Shown here: one piece after another, positions 25,976-34,994 of the stretch
Layout: the number at the start of each line of letters is the position of its first letter
How positions within the stretch are numbered: position 1 is the first letter of the stretch
NCBI GenBank assembly: GCA_037440065.1
Contig: JBBIUV010000015.1
Coordinates: 992,001 to 1,056,000 of the forward strand
DNA: 64,000 nucleotides
Direction of reading: 5' to 3'
DNA from: UBA1563 sp037440065
Lineage (GTDB): Bacteria; Bacteroidota; Ignavibacteria; Ignavibacteriales; Ignavibacteriaceae
Translations under genes and position numbers: made by a program
The notes under the pieces: generated by a model
Database searches by the model: none
Seen by the model: only the letters and a program-made list of their open reading frames with translations
Told to the model about the DNA's origin: nothing

Positions 25976-27574
25976 ATGAGGAATACTTTTCTGAAAGAAA
26001 AATATTTTAGAAATAACCAAAGAAATCAATTTCTTAATTATTTCGTTGGAAGCATATTTTGTTTTTTGCTTCTTTCTTTCCAATCTATTGCCCAACCAGA
26101 AAAGAACGATAAATCTTTCTCCATTAAAACAGAAAAAGCGGGATATATTGATCCCGATCTATATTTTGTAGGGCCGGGCGATAGCCTGCTTATCCTTATT
26201 AAGGGAATGGATGAATTAGCATGGAAAGTAAAAGTATCTCATGAGGGAACTATTTATATCCCAAAAGTTGGTGAACTAAATATAAAATCAACTTCTCTTA
26301 GCGAAACAAAAAAAAAGATAGAATCGTCTGTTAGATATTTTTACAAGAACGTACAAATATTTGTTTCCTTAATTGATATAAGAAAAATTAAAGTTGGTCT
26401 ATACGGGGATGTAAAAAAGTCTACCATTCTTACCTTACCGGCAAATGCTTGTTTGAGTGATGTTTTACTAAACTCAGACTTGATTAATCAGTCTGCAGAT
26501 TTAAGAAATGTTAAAATCGTGAACGATGATGAACATACATCTTTTTATGATTTTATTTCTTATATACGAACGAATGATAAAATCCAAAATGCTCAATTGA
26601 AGGAGGGGGATTTTATTTATCTGGATAAATCAGACCGAACTTTATCCATTTGGGGAAGTGTGAAATTTTCTGCTACTTATAACTTTAAGCAAGGAGAATC
26701 GGTTTTTGATGCAATAAATCTGGCCGGTGGATTGCTGGCAAATGCTAAAAAAGATACCATCGAGATCATTCGATTTGGGGACGATTTTAAAACTCAAAAT
26801 AGTATTTTTACTTCGCTAGAAGGTTCTAAAAAAATTCTTATTCAAAATAAGGATAAAATAATCGTACGAAGTATACCTGAATATCTTTTGGATGAAGTTG
26901 TTACCTTAGAGGGTTTTGTAAAATATCCCGGAGTGTATAAAATAAAAGACGGGGAGACTAAATTGAGCGAGATCATTCGTCTAGCCGGAGGATTTTTGCC
27001 TAAAGCCTCGTTATTAGATGCTGCTTTATACCGTAAAACATTAAGCGATACAACCGACGTGGAATTTGAAAGGTTGAAAAATTTATTGCGAAAAGATATG
27101 ACGGATGATGAGTACGACTATCTAAAAGCTAAATCCCGTCAACCCAAAGGAAAAGTTGTTGTCAATTTTGGGGATATTTTTGAAAACAAAATTTCCCGTG
27201 AAGATGTGGTTCTTCGAAAGAATGATCTCATTCTAATCCCAGAGAAAAAAGATTATATTAATCTAATTGGGCAGGTGGTTCAACCAGGTAAAATTCCTTT
27301 TGATAAACAACTCAAAGTGAAGGACTATATTGCTCTTGCTGGTGGATTTGGGTGGCGTGCTGTTAAATCTGATGTTCGTGTTGTTAGAGCAACTACTGGA
27401 GAGTGGATTGATGAAGATGATGCAAAAGTTTTATATCCTGGAGACATTATTTGGATACCGGAAGATCCCCCTCCACCAAAATTTTGGGATTTCACTAAGG
27501 ATGCATTATTTATAATTGGACAAGTTGCAACAGTAGTAACTGCTGCAGTTGCCATTATTGCGAGTCGTAGGTAG
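25976..27574 (+). CDS. Outer-membrane polysaccharide export protein with multiple SLBB domains (Wza-like)
   Basis: 532 residues. A long N-terminal hydrophobic segment (about 22-38, FVGSIFCFLLLSFQSIAQ) acts as signal peptide. The Poly_export domain begins at GPGDSLLILIKGMDE (about 64), and at least three SLBB repeats follow: GSVKFSATYNFKQGES, GFVKYPGVYKIKDGE and GQVVQPGKIPFDKQL. A C-terminal hydrophobic helix (LFIIGQVATVVTAAV) precedes SRR and may form the outer-membrane helical pore as in Wza. No lipobox is evident, unlike Escherichia coli Wza. It follows the kinase gene and precedes a second chain-length gene by 3 bp. Confidence 0.88.
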   Translation: MRNTFLKEKYFRNNQRNQFLNYFVGSIFCFLLLSFQSIAQPEKNDKSFSIKTEKAGYIDPDLYFVGPGDSLLILIKGMDELAWKVKVSHEGTIYIPKVGELNIKSTSLSETKKKIESSVRYFYKNVQIFVSLIDIRKIKVGLYGDVKKSTILTLPANACLSDVLLNSDLINQSADLRNVKIVNDDEHTSFYDFISYIRTNDKIQNAQLKEGDFIYLDKSDRTLSIWGSVKFSATYNFKQGESVFDAINLAGGLLANAKKDTIEIIRFGDDFKTQNSIFTSLEGSKKILIQNKDKIIVRSIPEYLLDEVVTLEGFVKYPGVYKIKDGETKLSEIIRLAGGFLPKASLLDAALYRKTLSDTTDVEFERLKNLLRKDMTDDEYDYLKAKSRQPKGKVVVNFGDIFENKISREDVVLRKNDLILIPEKKDYINLIGQVVQPGKIPFDKQLKVKDYIALAGGFGWRAVKSDVRVVRATTGEWIDEDDAKVLYPGDIIWIPEDPPPPKFWDFTKDALFIIGQVATVVTAAVAIIASRR

Positions 27575-27577
27575 TAG

Positions 27578-28723
27578 ATGAAATTTCATGAATTACTTCA
27601 AATTGCTTTTATTCACAGAAAAAAAATTCTCACTACCACTGTTTTTGGTACTATTTTCTATGTGATTTTTTTGGTAGTAATTTATCCCATCACATATTCG
27701 TCTGCTGTTTCAATTCTTCCCCCAGAAAAAAATAATTCAAACGGGTTATCGAGTTTACTTCAAGCATCAGACCTTAGCAGTTTAACTAATCTTAATATGT
27801 CAGGTGCAAATTCGCAGCTTTACGCCGAAATTATGAAAAGTAGAACAGCTGCTGAATACGTGATTTCTAAATTAAAATTAACTGACTATTTAGGAGTTAA
27901 AACTACTGAGGATGCGTCAATCAAGTTAAGAAAACTTTTATCTGTTGAAGTTACTAAGGAGGGGATTATTGAATTTTCTGTTCCGGTTTCCACCTCGTTA
28001 TTTGGAAGAATATTAGGGCAGACAGATTCCATCAGTACTTTAGCAGCTAACATTTCAAATACTTATGCGGAAGCTTTAGACAAAATCAATCGAGAAAAAC
28101 TCTCAAGCAAAGCAAAAAAAGCTAGGGTTTATATTGAGGATCAGCTTTTACAGATTAAAACTCAGCTTGATACGTCTGAATTCGCCTTGATGGAATTTCA
28201 GAAAAAGAATAAAACCATTTCATTGCCGGAGCAGATGAAGGCCGGAATTGCAGAAGCAGCAAATCTAAAGAGTGAGATGATTTCAACAGAAATAAATTTG
28301 GGACTTCTTTCAAAAAATTTGAATGAAAATAATCCCTCTATAATTTCTTTAAGATCCAAGCATCAACAATTAAGAGATCAACTTCAAAAGTTAGAATCAA
28401 TGAATCAAGATATTCTACTTTCTTTTGCCGATGCCCCTTCACTGGCGGCAAAATTGTCCAACCTTGTTAGAGATGTAAAAATTTACAATGAAGTTTATCT
28501 GATGCTTCAACAGCAATATTTTAAAGAAAAAATTCAAGAGAACAGAGATCTTCCGACAGTTGAAATTCTTGATTCAGCTATTCCACCAGAAAAAGCTGCA
28601 TCTCCAAGAATAGTATTTTCGACTTTTCTCGCTGCAATTTTTATTTTTCTGAGTTCATTACTTATCTCCGTTTTTCAGACAAAAGAAATGTTTAATTATT
28701 TAAAGAAAAGAGTTAAAGCGTGA
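27578..28723 (+). CDS. Chain-length determinant (Wzz) family protein without kinase
   Basis: 381 residues. N-terminal helix at about 20-39, a periplasmic region with coiled helices (IEDQLLQIKTQLDTSEFAL) and a second helix near the C terminus (about 343-363) preceded by ILDSAIPPEKAASP, the usual Wzz proline motif. No Walker motifs. As the second co-polymerase in the locus it could set the length of a different glycan or pair with the Wzc-like protein. Its stop overlaps the UXS start (GTGA). Confidence 0.88.
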   Translation: MKFHELLQIAFIHRKKILTTTVFGTIFYVIFLVVIYPITYSSAVSILPPEKNNSNGLSSLLQASDLSSLTNLNMSGANSQLYAEIMKSRTAAEYVISKLKLTDYLGVKTTEDASIKLRKLLSVEVTKEGIIEFSVPVSTSLFGRILGQTDSISTLAANISNTYAEALDKINREKLSSKAKKARVYIEDQLLQIKTQLDTSEFALMEFQKKNKTISLPEQMKAGIAEAANLKSEMISTEINLGLLSKNLNENNPSIISLRSKHQQLRDQLQKLESMNQDILLSFADAPSLAAKLSNLVRDVKIYNEVYLMLQQQYFKEKIQENRDLPTVEILDSAIPPEKAASPRIVFSTFLAAIFIFLSSLLISVFQTKEMFNYLKKRVKA

Positions 28724-29664
28724 TTCAAGCCACTGCAGTTGTTACCGGTGGCGCCGGTTTTTTAGGATCACATCTTTGCGATAGATTGCTCGCTGAAGGG
28801 ATGAAAGTTGTCTGCATTGATAATCTTTTAACTGGAAATCTTAACAACATCAGCCACTTATTCGGCAACGAAAATTTTTCGTTTGTAAAGCATGATATTA
28901 CAAATTTCATTCATGTTTCGGGTAAAGTAGATTACATTTTACATTTTGCTTCACCGGCAAGTCCGATTGATTATTTGAAACTTCCCATCCAAACTTTAAA
29001 AGTTGGCTCATTAGGAACACACAAAGTTTTAGGGCTGGCAAAAGAAAAGAATGCCAGAATTCTTTTAGCCTCAACTTCTGAGGTTTATGGCGATCCTGAA
29101 ATCCATCCTCAGGAAGAAACCTATTGGGGGAACGTAAATCCCATTGGTCCGCGAGGCGTTTATGATGAAGCTAAAAGGTTTGCTGAAGCTATCACAATGG
29201 CTTATCACAGATACCACGGAGTTGAAACAAGGATTGTAAGAATCTTTAATACATACGGACCCCGAATGCGTCTGGACGATGGAAGAGCTTTACCAGCTTT
29301 TGTTGGGCAAGCTTTGCGAGGTGAAGATCTTACGGTTTTTGGAGATGGTTCTCAAACACGTAGTTTTTGTTACGTCTCAGATCTAGTTGATGGAATTTTT
29401 AGATTGCTGCTTTCCGATGAGGTAGAACCTGTAAACATCGGTAATCCAAGTGAAATAACGATCAAACAATTTGCTGAAGAAGTTTTGAAAATAATGGATT
29501 CAAAAAGTAAAATTGTATATCAACCATTGCCTCAGGACGATCCCAAAGTAAGGCAACCCAATATCGAAAAAGCGCAAAAGATTTTAGGATGGCAACCTAA
29601 GGTGGATAGGTCAGAAGGTTTAAAAATAACCATTGAGTACTTCAAGAACATTGTCCAACCTTAG
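28720..29664 (+). CDS. UDP-glucuronate decarboxylase (UDP-xylose synthase)
   Basis: 314-residue short-chain dehydrogenase of the extended type. NAD site GGAGFLGSHLCDRLL at residues 8-22, DNLLTGN, the catalytic YDEAKRFAEA (Tyr-x-x-x-Lys) at about 144, RIVRIFNTYGPRM, and GDGSQTRSFCYVSDLVDG, all typical of UXS. It converts UDP-glucuronic acid to UDP-xylose, a precursor for the polysaccharide. GTG start at 28720 overlapping the previous stop by 4 bp. Confidence 0.9.
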   Translation: MIQATAVVTGGAGFLGSHLCDRLLAEGMKVVCIDNLLTGNLNNISHLFGNENFSFVKHDITNFIHVSGKVDYILHFASPASPIDYLKLPIQTLKVGSLGTHKVLGLAKEKNARILLASTSEVYGDPEIHPQEETYWGNVNPIGPRGVYDEAKRFAEAITMAYHRYHGVETRIVRIFNTYGPRMRLDDGRALPAFVGQALRGEDLTVFGDGSQTRSFCYVSDLVDGIFRLLLSDEVEPVNIGNPSEITIKQFAEEVLKIMDSKSKIVYQPLPQDDPKVRQPNIEKAQKILGWQPKVDRSEGLKITIEYFKNIVQP

Positions 29665-29670
29665 CCCAGA

Positions 29671-31215
29671 ATGCCTAAGAAATTCTTTTTAACCGTAACG
29701 GGGGCATCGTTAATTATAATTTTCTTTGGCGGAATCAATAAATTTTTAGGAATGATACGGGAAATTATTTTTGCGAATAATTTTGGGTTAAACAAATCTT
29801 ATGAACTCTATTTATTAAGTGTAGTTATCCCAACTGTCATCAATACTTTTATTGTTTACGTGGGTCAAAACTTTTTCATTCCGCAGTATAATAGAATTAA
29901 AATCCAATATGGCGATGTAGAAGCGAGAGTATTCTTCAACAAAGCACTCGCTCTTTTTTTTATTTTAAGTCTCTGCACAACTATCGGATTAATTTTATCA
30001 GAAAACCTAATTCTTAATCTATTCGGATCCGGTCTAACGTTAAACGAGTTTGTAACCGCCAAAAAAATTCTATTCATTGTTCTGTTTACTATCCCCCTTA
30101 CCGGCTTGATGGCGGTTTTATTGGCTTATCTTCAAGCAGAATATGATTTTAAAAATGCTTTTATCTCACATCTTTTTCTGAATCTCACTTTAATTTTAGT
30201 TGTTATCCTTCTAACCCCTGCATTAGGAATCTTTTCAATTCCGATTGGTTTTCTTTTGGGGACACTCTTACAAGTTGGTTTCTTATTTATTTTTGTCAGA
30301 AAAAAAATTGTATTTCAAGATTATTGGAGTAAAAAAGGTGATTTTGTAAAACAATTTCCTGCTAAAGTATTTCTTATGACGGTATTTATTGAATTAATAG
30401 GGCAGTTGTACGTATTTATAGATCGAATATTTTACTCTTCAGTTGAACCTGGTGGAATAGCTGCACTTAATTACGCTACAACAATTTATCTTATCCCGTT
30501 GTCAATATTGTCAATGGCTTTCTCGTCTGCAATATTTCCTAAATTTTCTGAAACTTATTCTTCGGGAAGACGCGATGAAATTCAAAATTCACTTTACTCC
30601 TCAATGCGAATAACATTTTTTTTCTTTATCCCTATTGCCCTCATATTTATTATTTATGCTAAACCAATAGTAGAAGTGATTTACCATCGAGGTTTGTTTA
30701 ACGCAAACGATGTTGCGATGACAGCAGAGGTATTAAAAATATACAGTTACAGTTTGATTTTTTTCGCCTTATATTCCATCCTCAATAAACTTCTATTCGG
30801 AATTTCGGCTGTAAAATGGTTATTAGTAAGTTCTGCTATTGTGATTATTGTGAAAGGCGTAACAAGTTATCTACTTGTTGTAAAATATCAACAGAATGGT
30901 TTGGCAGCAGCGTCAACAATAAGCTATCTAATGTATTTTATTTTTGGGATAGCAATCGTAGCAAAAAAAATCCACTTAAAAAAGTTAAATTCTCCCATTT
31001 CCGCATTTCTTCTTACCGGTGTTAATGCTGGATTTGCTATTCTTGTAACAGAGTTCTTATTCAAATCAATTTTCCCGATCAATATTACTTCTTCGGTAAT
31101 GAAAATAGGATGTTTTTTTTCGATATTCATAGTGAATGCCTGGTTGACCAATGATGAATCTATAGACATAGCTAAATATTTGTTTGCCAAATTTTGGAAG
31201 CAACTTTCAATATGA
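29671..31215 (+). CDS. MurJ/MviN-type lipid-linked oligosaccharide flippase
   Basis: 514-residue polytopic protein with about fourteen hydrophobic segments. FLGMIREIIFANNFG near the N terminus and VEVIYHRGLFNANDVAMTAEVL match the MurJ family (MurJ has KxLGxxRExxxAxxFG and a conserved RGxFxxxDT-like stretch). Its place inside an EPS operon argues that it flips the undecaprenyl-linked repeat unit rather than lipid II. No Wzx of the usual type is present in the window. The stop overlaps the ATG of the next gene (ATGA at 31212). Confidence 0.82.
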   Translation: MPKKFFLTVTGASLIIIFFGGINKFLGMIREIIFANNFGLNKSYELYLLSVVIPTVINTFIVYVGQNFFIPQYNRIKIQYGDVEARVFFNKALALFFILSLCTTIGLILSENLILNLFGSGLTLNEFVTAKKILFIVLFTIPLTGLMAVLLAYLQAEYDFKNAFISHLFLNLTLILVVILLTPALGIFSIPIGFLLGTLLQVGFLFIFVRKKIVFQDYWSKKGDFVKQFPAKVFLMTVFIELIGQLYVFIDRIFYSSVEPGGIAALNYATTIYLIPLSILSMAFSSAIFPKFSETYSSGRRDEIQNSLYSSMRITFFFFIPIALIFIIYAKPIVEVIYHRGLFNANDVAMTAEVLKIYSYSLIFFALYSILNKLLFGISAVKWLLVSSAIVIIVKGVTSYLLVVKYQQNGLAAASTISYLMYFIFGIAIVAKKIHLKKLNSPISAFLLTGVNAGFAILVTEFLFKSIFPINITSSVMKIGCFFSIFIVNAWLTNDESIDIAKYLFAKFWKQLSI

Positions 31216-32315
31216 GTCAGTTTGAAATTCTTCCTATAATTGAAAAATATTATCCGCTACAATTTTTAGTAAAAATAATTACTTGGAGCATTTGCAAAAT
31301 TGCAAAGACCAGAAGACAACTTGCAAAATCAGATAAAGGACAATTATGTGTAATTGTTTTACATAGGATTGGAGATTCAGTTTTTACTATTCATGCGATA
31401 AGAAAAATTGTTGAATTTCACCAGCAAGAAATTATTTCGATTATCTGTTTCCCTGAAACAAAACCCATTTATCAAATTGCCTTTCCTGAAATTAATGTCG
31501 TCACAATTCCACACAACCACTTTTGGAAAGCTCGAATTGCCACGAAAGATGCCCGGAAAATGCTGATAGAACTCAGACCGGAAATTATTTATGATCTAAC
31601 GGGAGCTATAACATCAGCCAGTTTAATTGCAACCACTAAAGCAAAAAAAATTATCGGTATGAATTTGGGATATTTTAAAGCCTTGTATGATAATTATATT
31701 CCCTTGAGAACTAAACCACATTTGATTGATATGTATATGGATGTCGTACGCCAAGTTCATCTCCTGGGGAATAATATCAATTATGAATTTCCACTTAAGC
31801 CGACAGATTCGAGTAAGGTTTTGATACACCCACATGCTGGTTGGGCTGCAAAGGAATGGGGGATTGATAAATATATTGAACTTGCGAAAAAACTTTCGAC
31901 ACAATACAAAGTCGAATTCATAGCTGAAATAAATTCTATTCCGACAGAAATTAGAGAAGAAATTCAGAGCAGTTTTATTTTAACAGAAACGAAATCAGTT
32001 GAGGATTTAATTGTAAATATTAAAAGTTGTGCTGTGCTGATCGGAAATGATTCAGGTCCAGTACATCTTGCTAGCTTATTAGGAATACCAACATTCGCAA
32101 TTTACGGTCCAACAAATCCAAGCTATTGTAAACCATTCGGAAAACATCATGAAGCTATTCGGCAAGAAGTTTCATGTTCCCCGGTAACAGAAAACTATTG
32201 TTTTACCGATGCAGGAAGAAAATGTGCTAAATATGATTGTATGAATTTTTTAAGGGTGGAAATAGTGTACAATAAGTTTTGTGATTTTTTATCAAAAAAA
32301 AATATTTTCAAGTAA
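31212..32315 (+). CDS. Glycosyltransferase family 9 protein in EPS locus
   Basis: 367 residues from ATG 31212, which overlaps the flippase stop; a TTG at 31194 is also in frame but unlikely. GT9 features: VIVLHRIGDSVFTIHAIRK at about 46, IHPHAGWAAKEWG, and IGNDSGPVHLASLLGIP, then AIYGPTNP. C-terminal cysteines (SCSPVTENYC, KCAKYDC) resemble the clusters of the GT9 proteins at 6-9 kb. It is the fourth GT9 gene in the window. Probably adds heptose or another sugar. Confidence 0.86.
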   Translation: MSQFEILPIIEKYYPLQFLVKIITWSICKIAKTRRQLAKSDKGQLCVIVLHRIGDSVFTIHAIRKIVEFHQQEIISIICFPETKPIYQIAFPEINVVTIPHNHFWKARIATKDARKMLIELRPEIIYDLTGAITSASLIATTKAKKIIGMNLGYFKALYDNYIPLRTKPHLIDMYMDVVRQVHLLGNNINYEFPLKPTDSSKVLIHPHAGWAAKEWGIDKYIELAKKLSTQYKVEFIAEINSIPTEIREEIQSSFILTETKSVEDLIVNIKSCAVLIGNDSGPVHLASLLGIPTFAIYGPTNPSYCKPFGKHHEAIRQEVSCSPVTENYCFTDAGRKCAKYDCMNFLRVEIVYNKFCDFLSKKNIFK

Positions 32316-32405
32316 TCTTTTTATGTTTATATTTTACTATGGACATTATAAGATCTATCATGAAAATCGCTAGAAATAATTTCATTCAAAATTAAAATTA
32401 CAATA

Positions 32406-33812
32406 ATGATTTTGGTTAATAACTTCATTCTTAAAAAACAATTTTTTTTTGTTCCCCTTCTCCTCGCATTCTCTGCCCTTATTTTTTCTACCTATCTGTT
32501 TTTGGTGGTTCCACTTTTAGTATTGAGTTGGATTCTATTTATAGGTGGGAACAAACTGGTATATCCTTTCGTTTTAACAGCTTTTATTGCTTTACCAGGT
32601 GATATAGGTGAAGGTACAAGAACAGTTATTAATGTTATCGGTAGTATTACGCTTGCTGTACTGTTGTTAAAGAAATATCAATTCAATGTTGATCGATTTG
32701 TAAAAATTGAAAGTACGCTTTTCCGATTGATTGTGGCAATTCTTGGCTCGATGATCATTTCAACTCTAATATCTAACAATATTATTGTTGGAGCCAAAGA
32801 GGTTCTTAGACAATTAATCTTTTTTATCATATTCTATATGTTTTATTCCGAATTTATTCATACGGAAAATGTTTTGAGTATTTTGATTCCAATAGTGATT
32901 GGAGGTGTGATTATATCTATTGGTATCTGTTATGATTTAATTATTTCTGGAATGCAACTAATTTATTTGGAATTAGTGGGTCTTGGAAAGAGTGGTGGTT
33001 TTTATAACAATGTCTCAGCAGCAGGAGGACTTTTTGCTATTTCTCTTCCACTTTCAATATCGTTTCTCTTTCTTAAAAAGGAGCAATGGAGTAAGTTAAA
33101 ATTAATTGTAGTAGGTGCCGTAGTTATGCAGACTATTGCTTTATTTGCAACAAATTCGAGGGGGGCAATATTTAGCGTTGTGGTTTCACTTCTGCTATTT
33201 AGTCACTTATTATTTCCCAGTAAATTTAAAAAAATATTCTACTCCATCATGTTGTTAATAGGCGTAATTCTTCTGCACCCAACAACTGCCGAAATACTGA
33301 ATTTGTATTTTCGCACTGGCCGAATTTTCGAAAATACACGTTATCTTATTTGGCAAATAGCCTTTTCTATTATCCCTAACAATTTACTCTTCGGTGTTGG
33401 GCCAGGCATGTTTAAGTATTATATGTATCCAAATCTACCAGTAATGTTAGGTACCTGGAACGAACGTCAAATCGCCTATGTCTACGAGAATTCTGGAGCT
33501 GGGCAAGCACATAATTTTTTTATAATGCAGGTCACCGAGTTAGGAGTTATTGGCTTAACAGTTTCTGTGGTTCTGTTGGGATATGTACTTAAAACTGCAT
33601 TTAAGTTAATCAAAATGACTCGCTTCATTTCTTATCATGATAATGTTTTAGCAATTACAATTTTTTCAATTTTCGTTGGATTGTTGTTTAGATCCTTTTT
33701 TGAAGCTACTGGAATTTTGACTAACGGTTGGTTATCACGAGATCTACCTTTTTGGCTTTTGTTTCTTTCAGTTCTTGTTATAAAATCGAAAATTGAGTCT
33801 CATACTTTATGA
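32406..33812 (+). CDS. O-antigen ligase/polymerase family (Wzy_C) membrane protein
   Basis: 468 residues with about twelve hydrophobic segments and one large loop (about 290-385) containing ARG-type residues: TNSRGAIFSV, FRTGRIFENTRYLIWQIAF, GVGPGMFKYY and GQAHNFFIMQVTELG. That loop with HN and R residues is the Wzy_C/WaaL signature. It either polymerises repeat units or ligates glycan to lipid A core; the two cannot be separated by sequence. Last plus-strand gene before a minus-strand methyltransferase. Confidence 0.82.
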   Translation: MILVNNFILKKQFFFVPLLLAFSALIFSTYLFLVVPLLVLSWILFIGGNKLVYPFVLTAFIALPGDIGEGTRTVINVIGSITLAVLLLKKYQFNVDRFVKIESTLFRLIVAILGSMIISTLISNNIIVGAKEVLRQLIFFIIFYMFYSEFIHTENVLSILIPIVIGGVIISIGICYDLIISGMQLIYLELVGLGKSGGFYNNVSAAGGLFAISLPLSISFLFLKKEQWSKLKLIVVGAVVMQTIALFATNSRGAIFSVVVSLLLFSHLLFPSKFKKIFYSIMLLIGVILLHPTTAEILNLYFRTGRIFENTRYLIWQIAFSIIPNNLLFGVGPGMFKYYMYPNLPVMLGTWNERQIAYVYENSGAGQAHNFFIMQVTELGVIGLTVSVVLLGYVLKTAFKLIKMTRFISYHDNVLAITIFSIFVGLLFRSFFEATGILTNGWLSRDLPFWLLFLSVLVIKSKIESHTL

Positions 33813-33877
33813 ATAAATGTTAAGTTGCATATTGGGACGTACTAAGAATCTAAAGATGGGTTACTTAAAGTTACAAT

Positions 33878-34582
33878 TTAATCAGAGGGTTTTGTCGCTA
33901 AAAATAGGAATTGGCCACAGAATAGTAACTTAACAATGATTCTCCACTGTACACTTTTGTGGAGTGCTCTACCAAGCAATTCAAGAATTGCATTGAGAGG
34001 TGAATCAATCTTCCAGAAAATGTTAAATAATTTTGTGCCTCTAAAAATTCTTCTCAAGATCAGTGTCATTGAGTCAATACTTGGTCTCAGTTCTTTAGTT
34101 AGTAAACTTGCTTCATCTAGAAGTGTAACAAATCCGTATGGGGTATAATTCCAATAACTATTTGAATGATATGGTTCCAGATGAGATGTTGAACCTATAA
34201 AAAGTCCTTCTGGTTTTAACACTCGACGTACTTCCTTTAAAAGTCGATCTGGGTATCTAACATGTTCTAGTACTTGTCTACAATAGATTAGATCAAAATA
34301 GTTATCTTTAAAAGGGAGTTTAATTCCATCAAATATAATAAAATTTAAATCTTGTCTCAACCTAGACATAGCTTCAGGAGAGTTTTCAATATCTACTCCG
34401 GTCCAAACAATTTTACTATCTGTTTTTAAAAACAAATCAGCAGAATCTCCGATTCCACAACCTAAATCTAGTACATTTTGAATTGAAAGATTTACCAAAA
34501 TTCGTTCTGTAAACAATTCAAGTGAAATTTGTCTACTGAAATCATTCGGAATGTACTTTACGATTAATTCATCGAATTTCAA
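33878..34582 (-). CDS. SAM-dependent methyltransferase (Methyltransf_11), opposite in direction to the EPS genes
   Basis: 234 residues. SAM site VLDLGCGIGDSADLFL at about 36, TGVDIENSPEAMSRL, FDLIYCRQVLEHVRYPDRLL (motif IV/post) and EVRRVLKPEGLF. Enzymes like this in glycan loci usually methylate sugars. It is the only minus-strand gene between 23 and 54 kb, between the ligase-like gene (convergent) and a GT4 gene (divergent), so it was probably added separately. Confidence 0.85.
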   Translation of the reverse strand: MKFDELIVKYIPNDFSRQISLELFTERILVNLSIQNVLDLGCGIGDSADLFLKTDSKIVWTGVDIENSPEAMSRLRQDLNFIIFDGIKLPFKDNYFDLIYCRQVLEHVRYPDRLLKEVRRVLKPEGLFIGSTSHLEPYHSNSYWNYTPYGFVTLLDEASLLTKELRPSIDSMTLILRRIFRGTKLFNIFWKIDSPLNAILELLGRALHKSVQWRIIVKLLFCGQFLFLATKPSD

Positions 34583-34994
34583 AAATTACCTCACTAAATA
34601 GTTAACTGTTTGTTCTTCACTAATTGGAAAAATGGATCAAAGTATATATAAAAATGTAGTCGCCCACACTAATTCCTACTCTCTCGTGTTTAAATCAAGC
34701 TTTTATAGAACGCCAAATTATTTTAGATCATATTATTTATAGTGGCACTAATTTCTATTTGCAAGCTGCAAATAGAAACTCAATTCACATGCTTAGACAA
34801 CTTTATTTGTAAATCTCTATAACAGAATTAATTATTTTGGGGGAACAAAATCCTAATTACTGAATGTCGTTTATAAATGCAATTTTCTAAAATTAAAAAT
34901 AAAATAAAACGTTATATTTCATTTACCCAAAATATATTCTTTTATTATTAATTTGGAGAAAATCTCGCAGAGTATAACACTATTGCAACAAAAA
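34583..34994. other. Long AT-rich divergent intergenic region (412 bp) in EPS locus
   Basis: Between the minus-strand methyltransferase and the GT4 gene. I see no convincing coding sequence on either strand. It holds an 11-bp inverted repeat at 34752-34778 and must carry promoters for both flanking genes, but no good TTTG/TAnnTTTG pair could be identified. It may be the scar of an older gene or an insertion junction. Confidence 0.5.
34752..34778. repeat. Perfect 11-bp inverted repeat in the methyltransferase/GT4 intergenic region
   Basis: TTTCTATTTGC at 34752-34762, five-base spacer, GCAAATAGAAA at 34768-34778. The symmetry is exact. No T tract follows on either strand, so a regulator operator or mRNA hairpin is more likely than an intrinsic terminator. 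Confidence 0.65.

Noticed and set aside
34583..34994. A hidden small gene in the 412-bp gap
   Set aside because: No open frame of useful length with a start and plausible composition on either strand.
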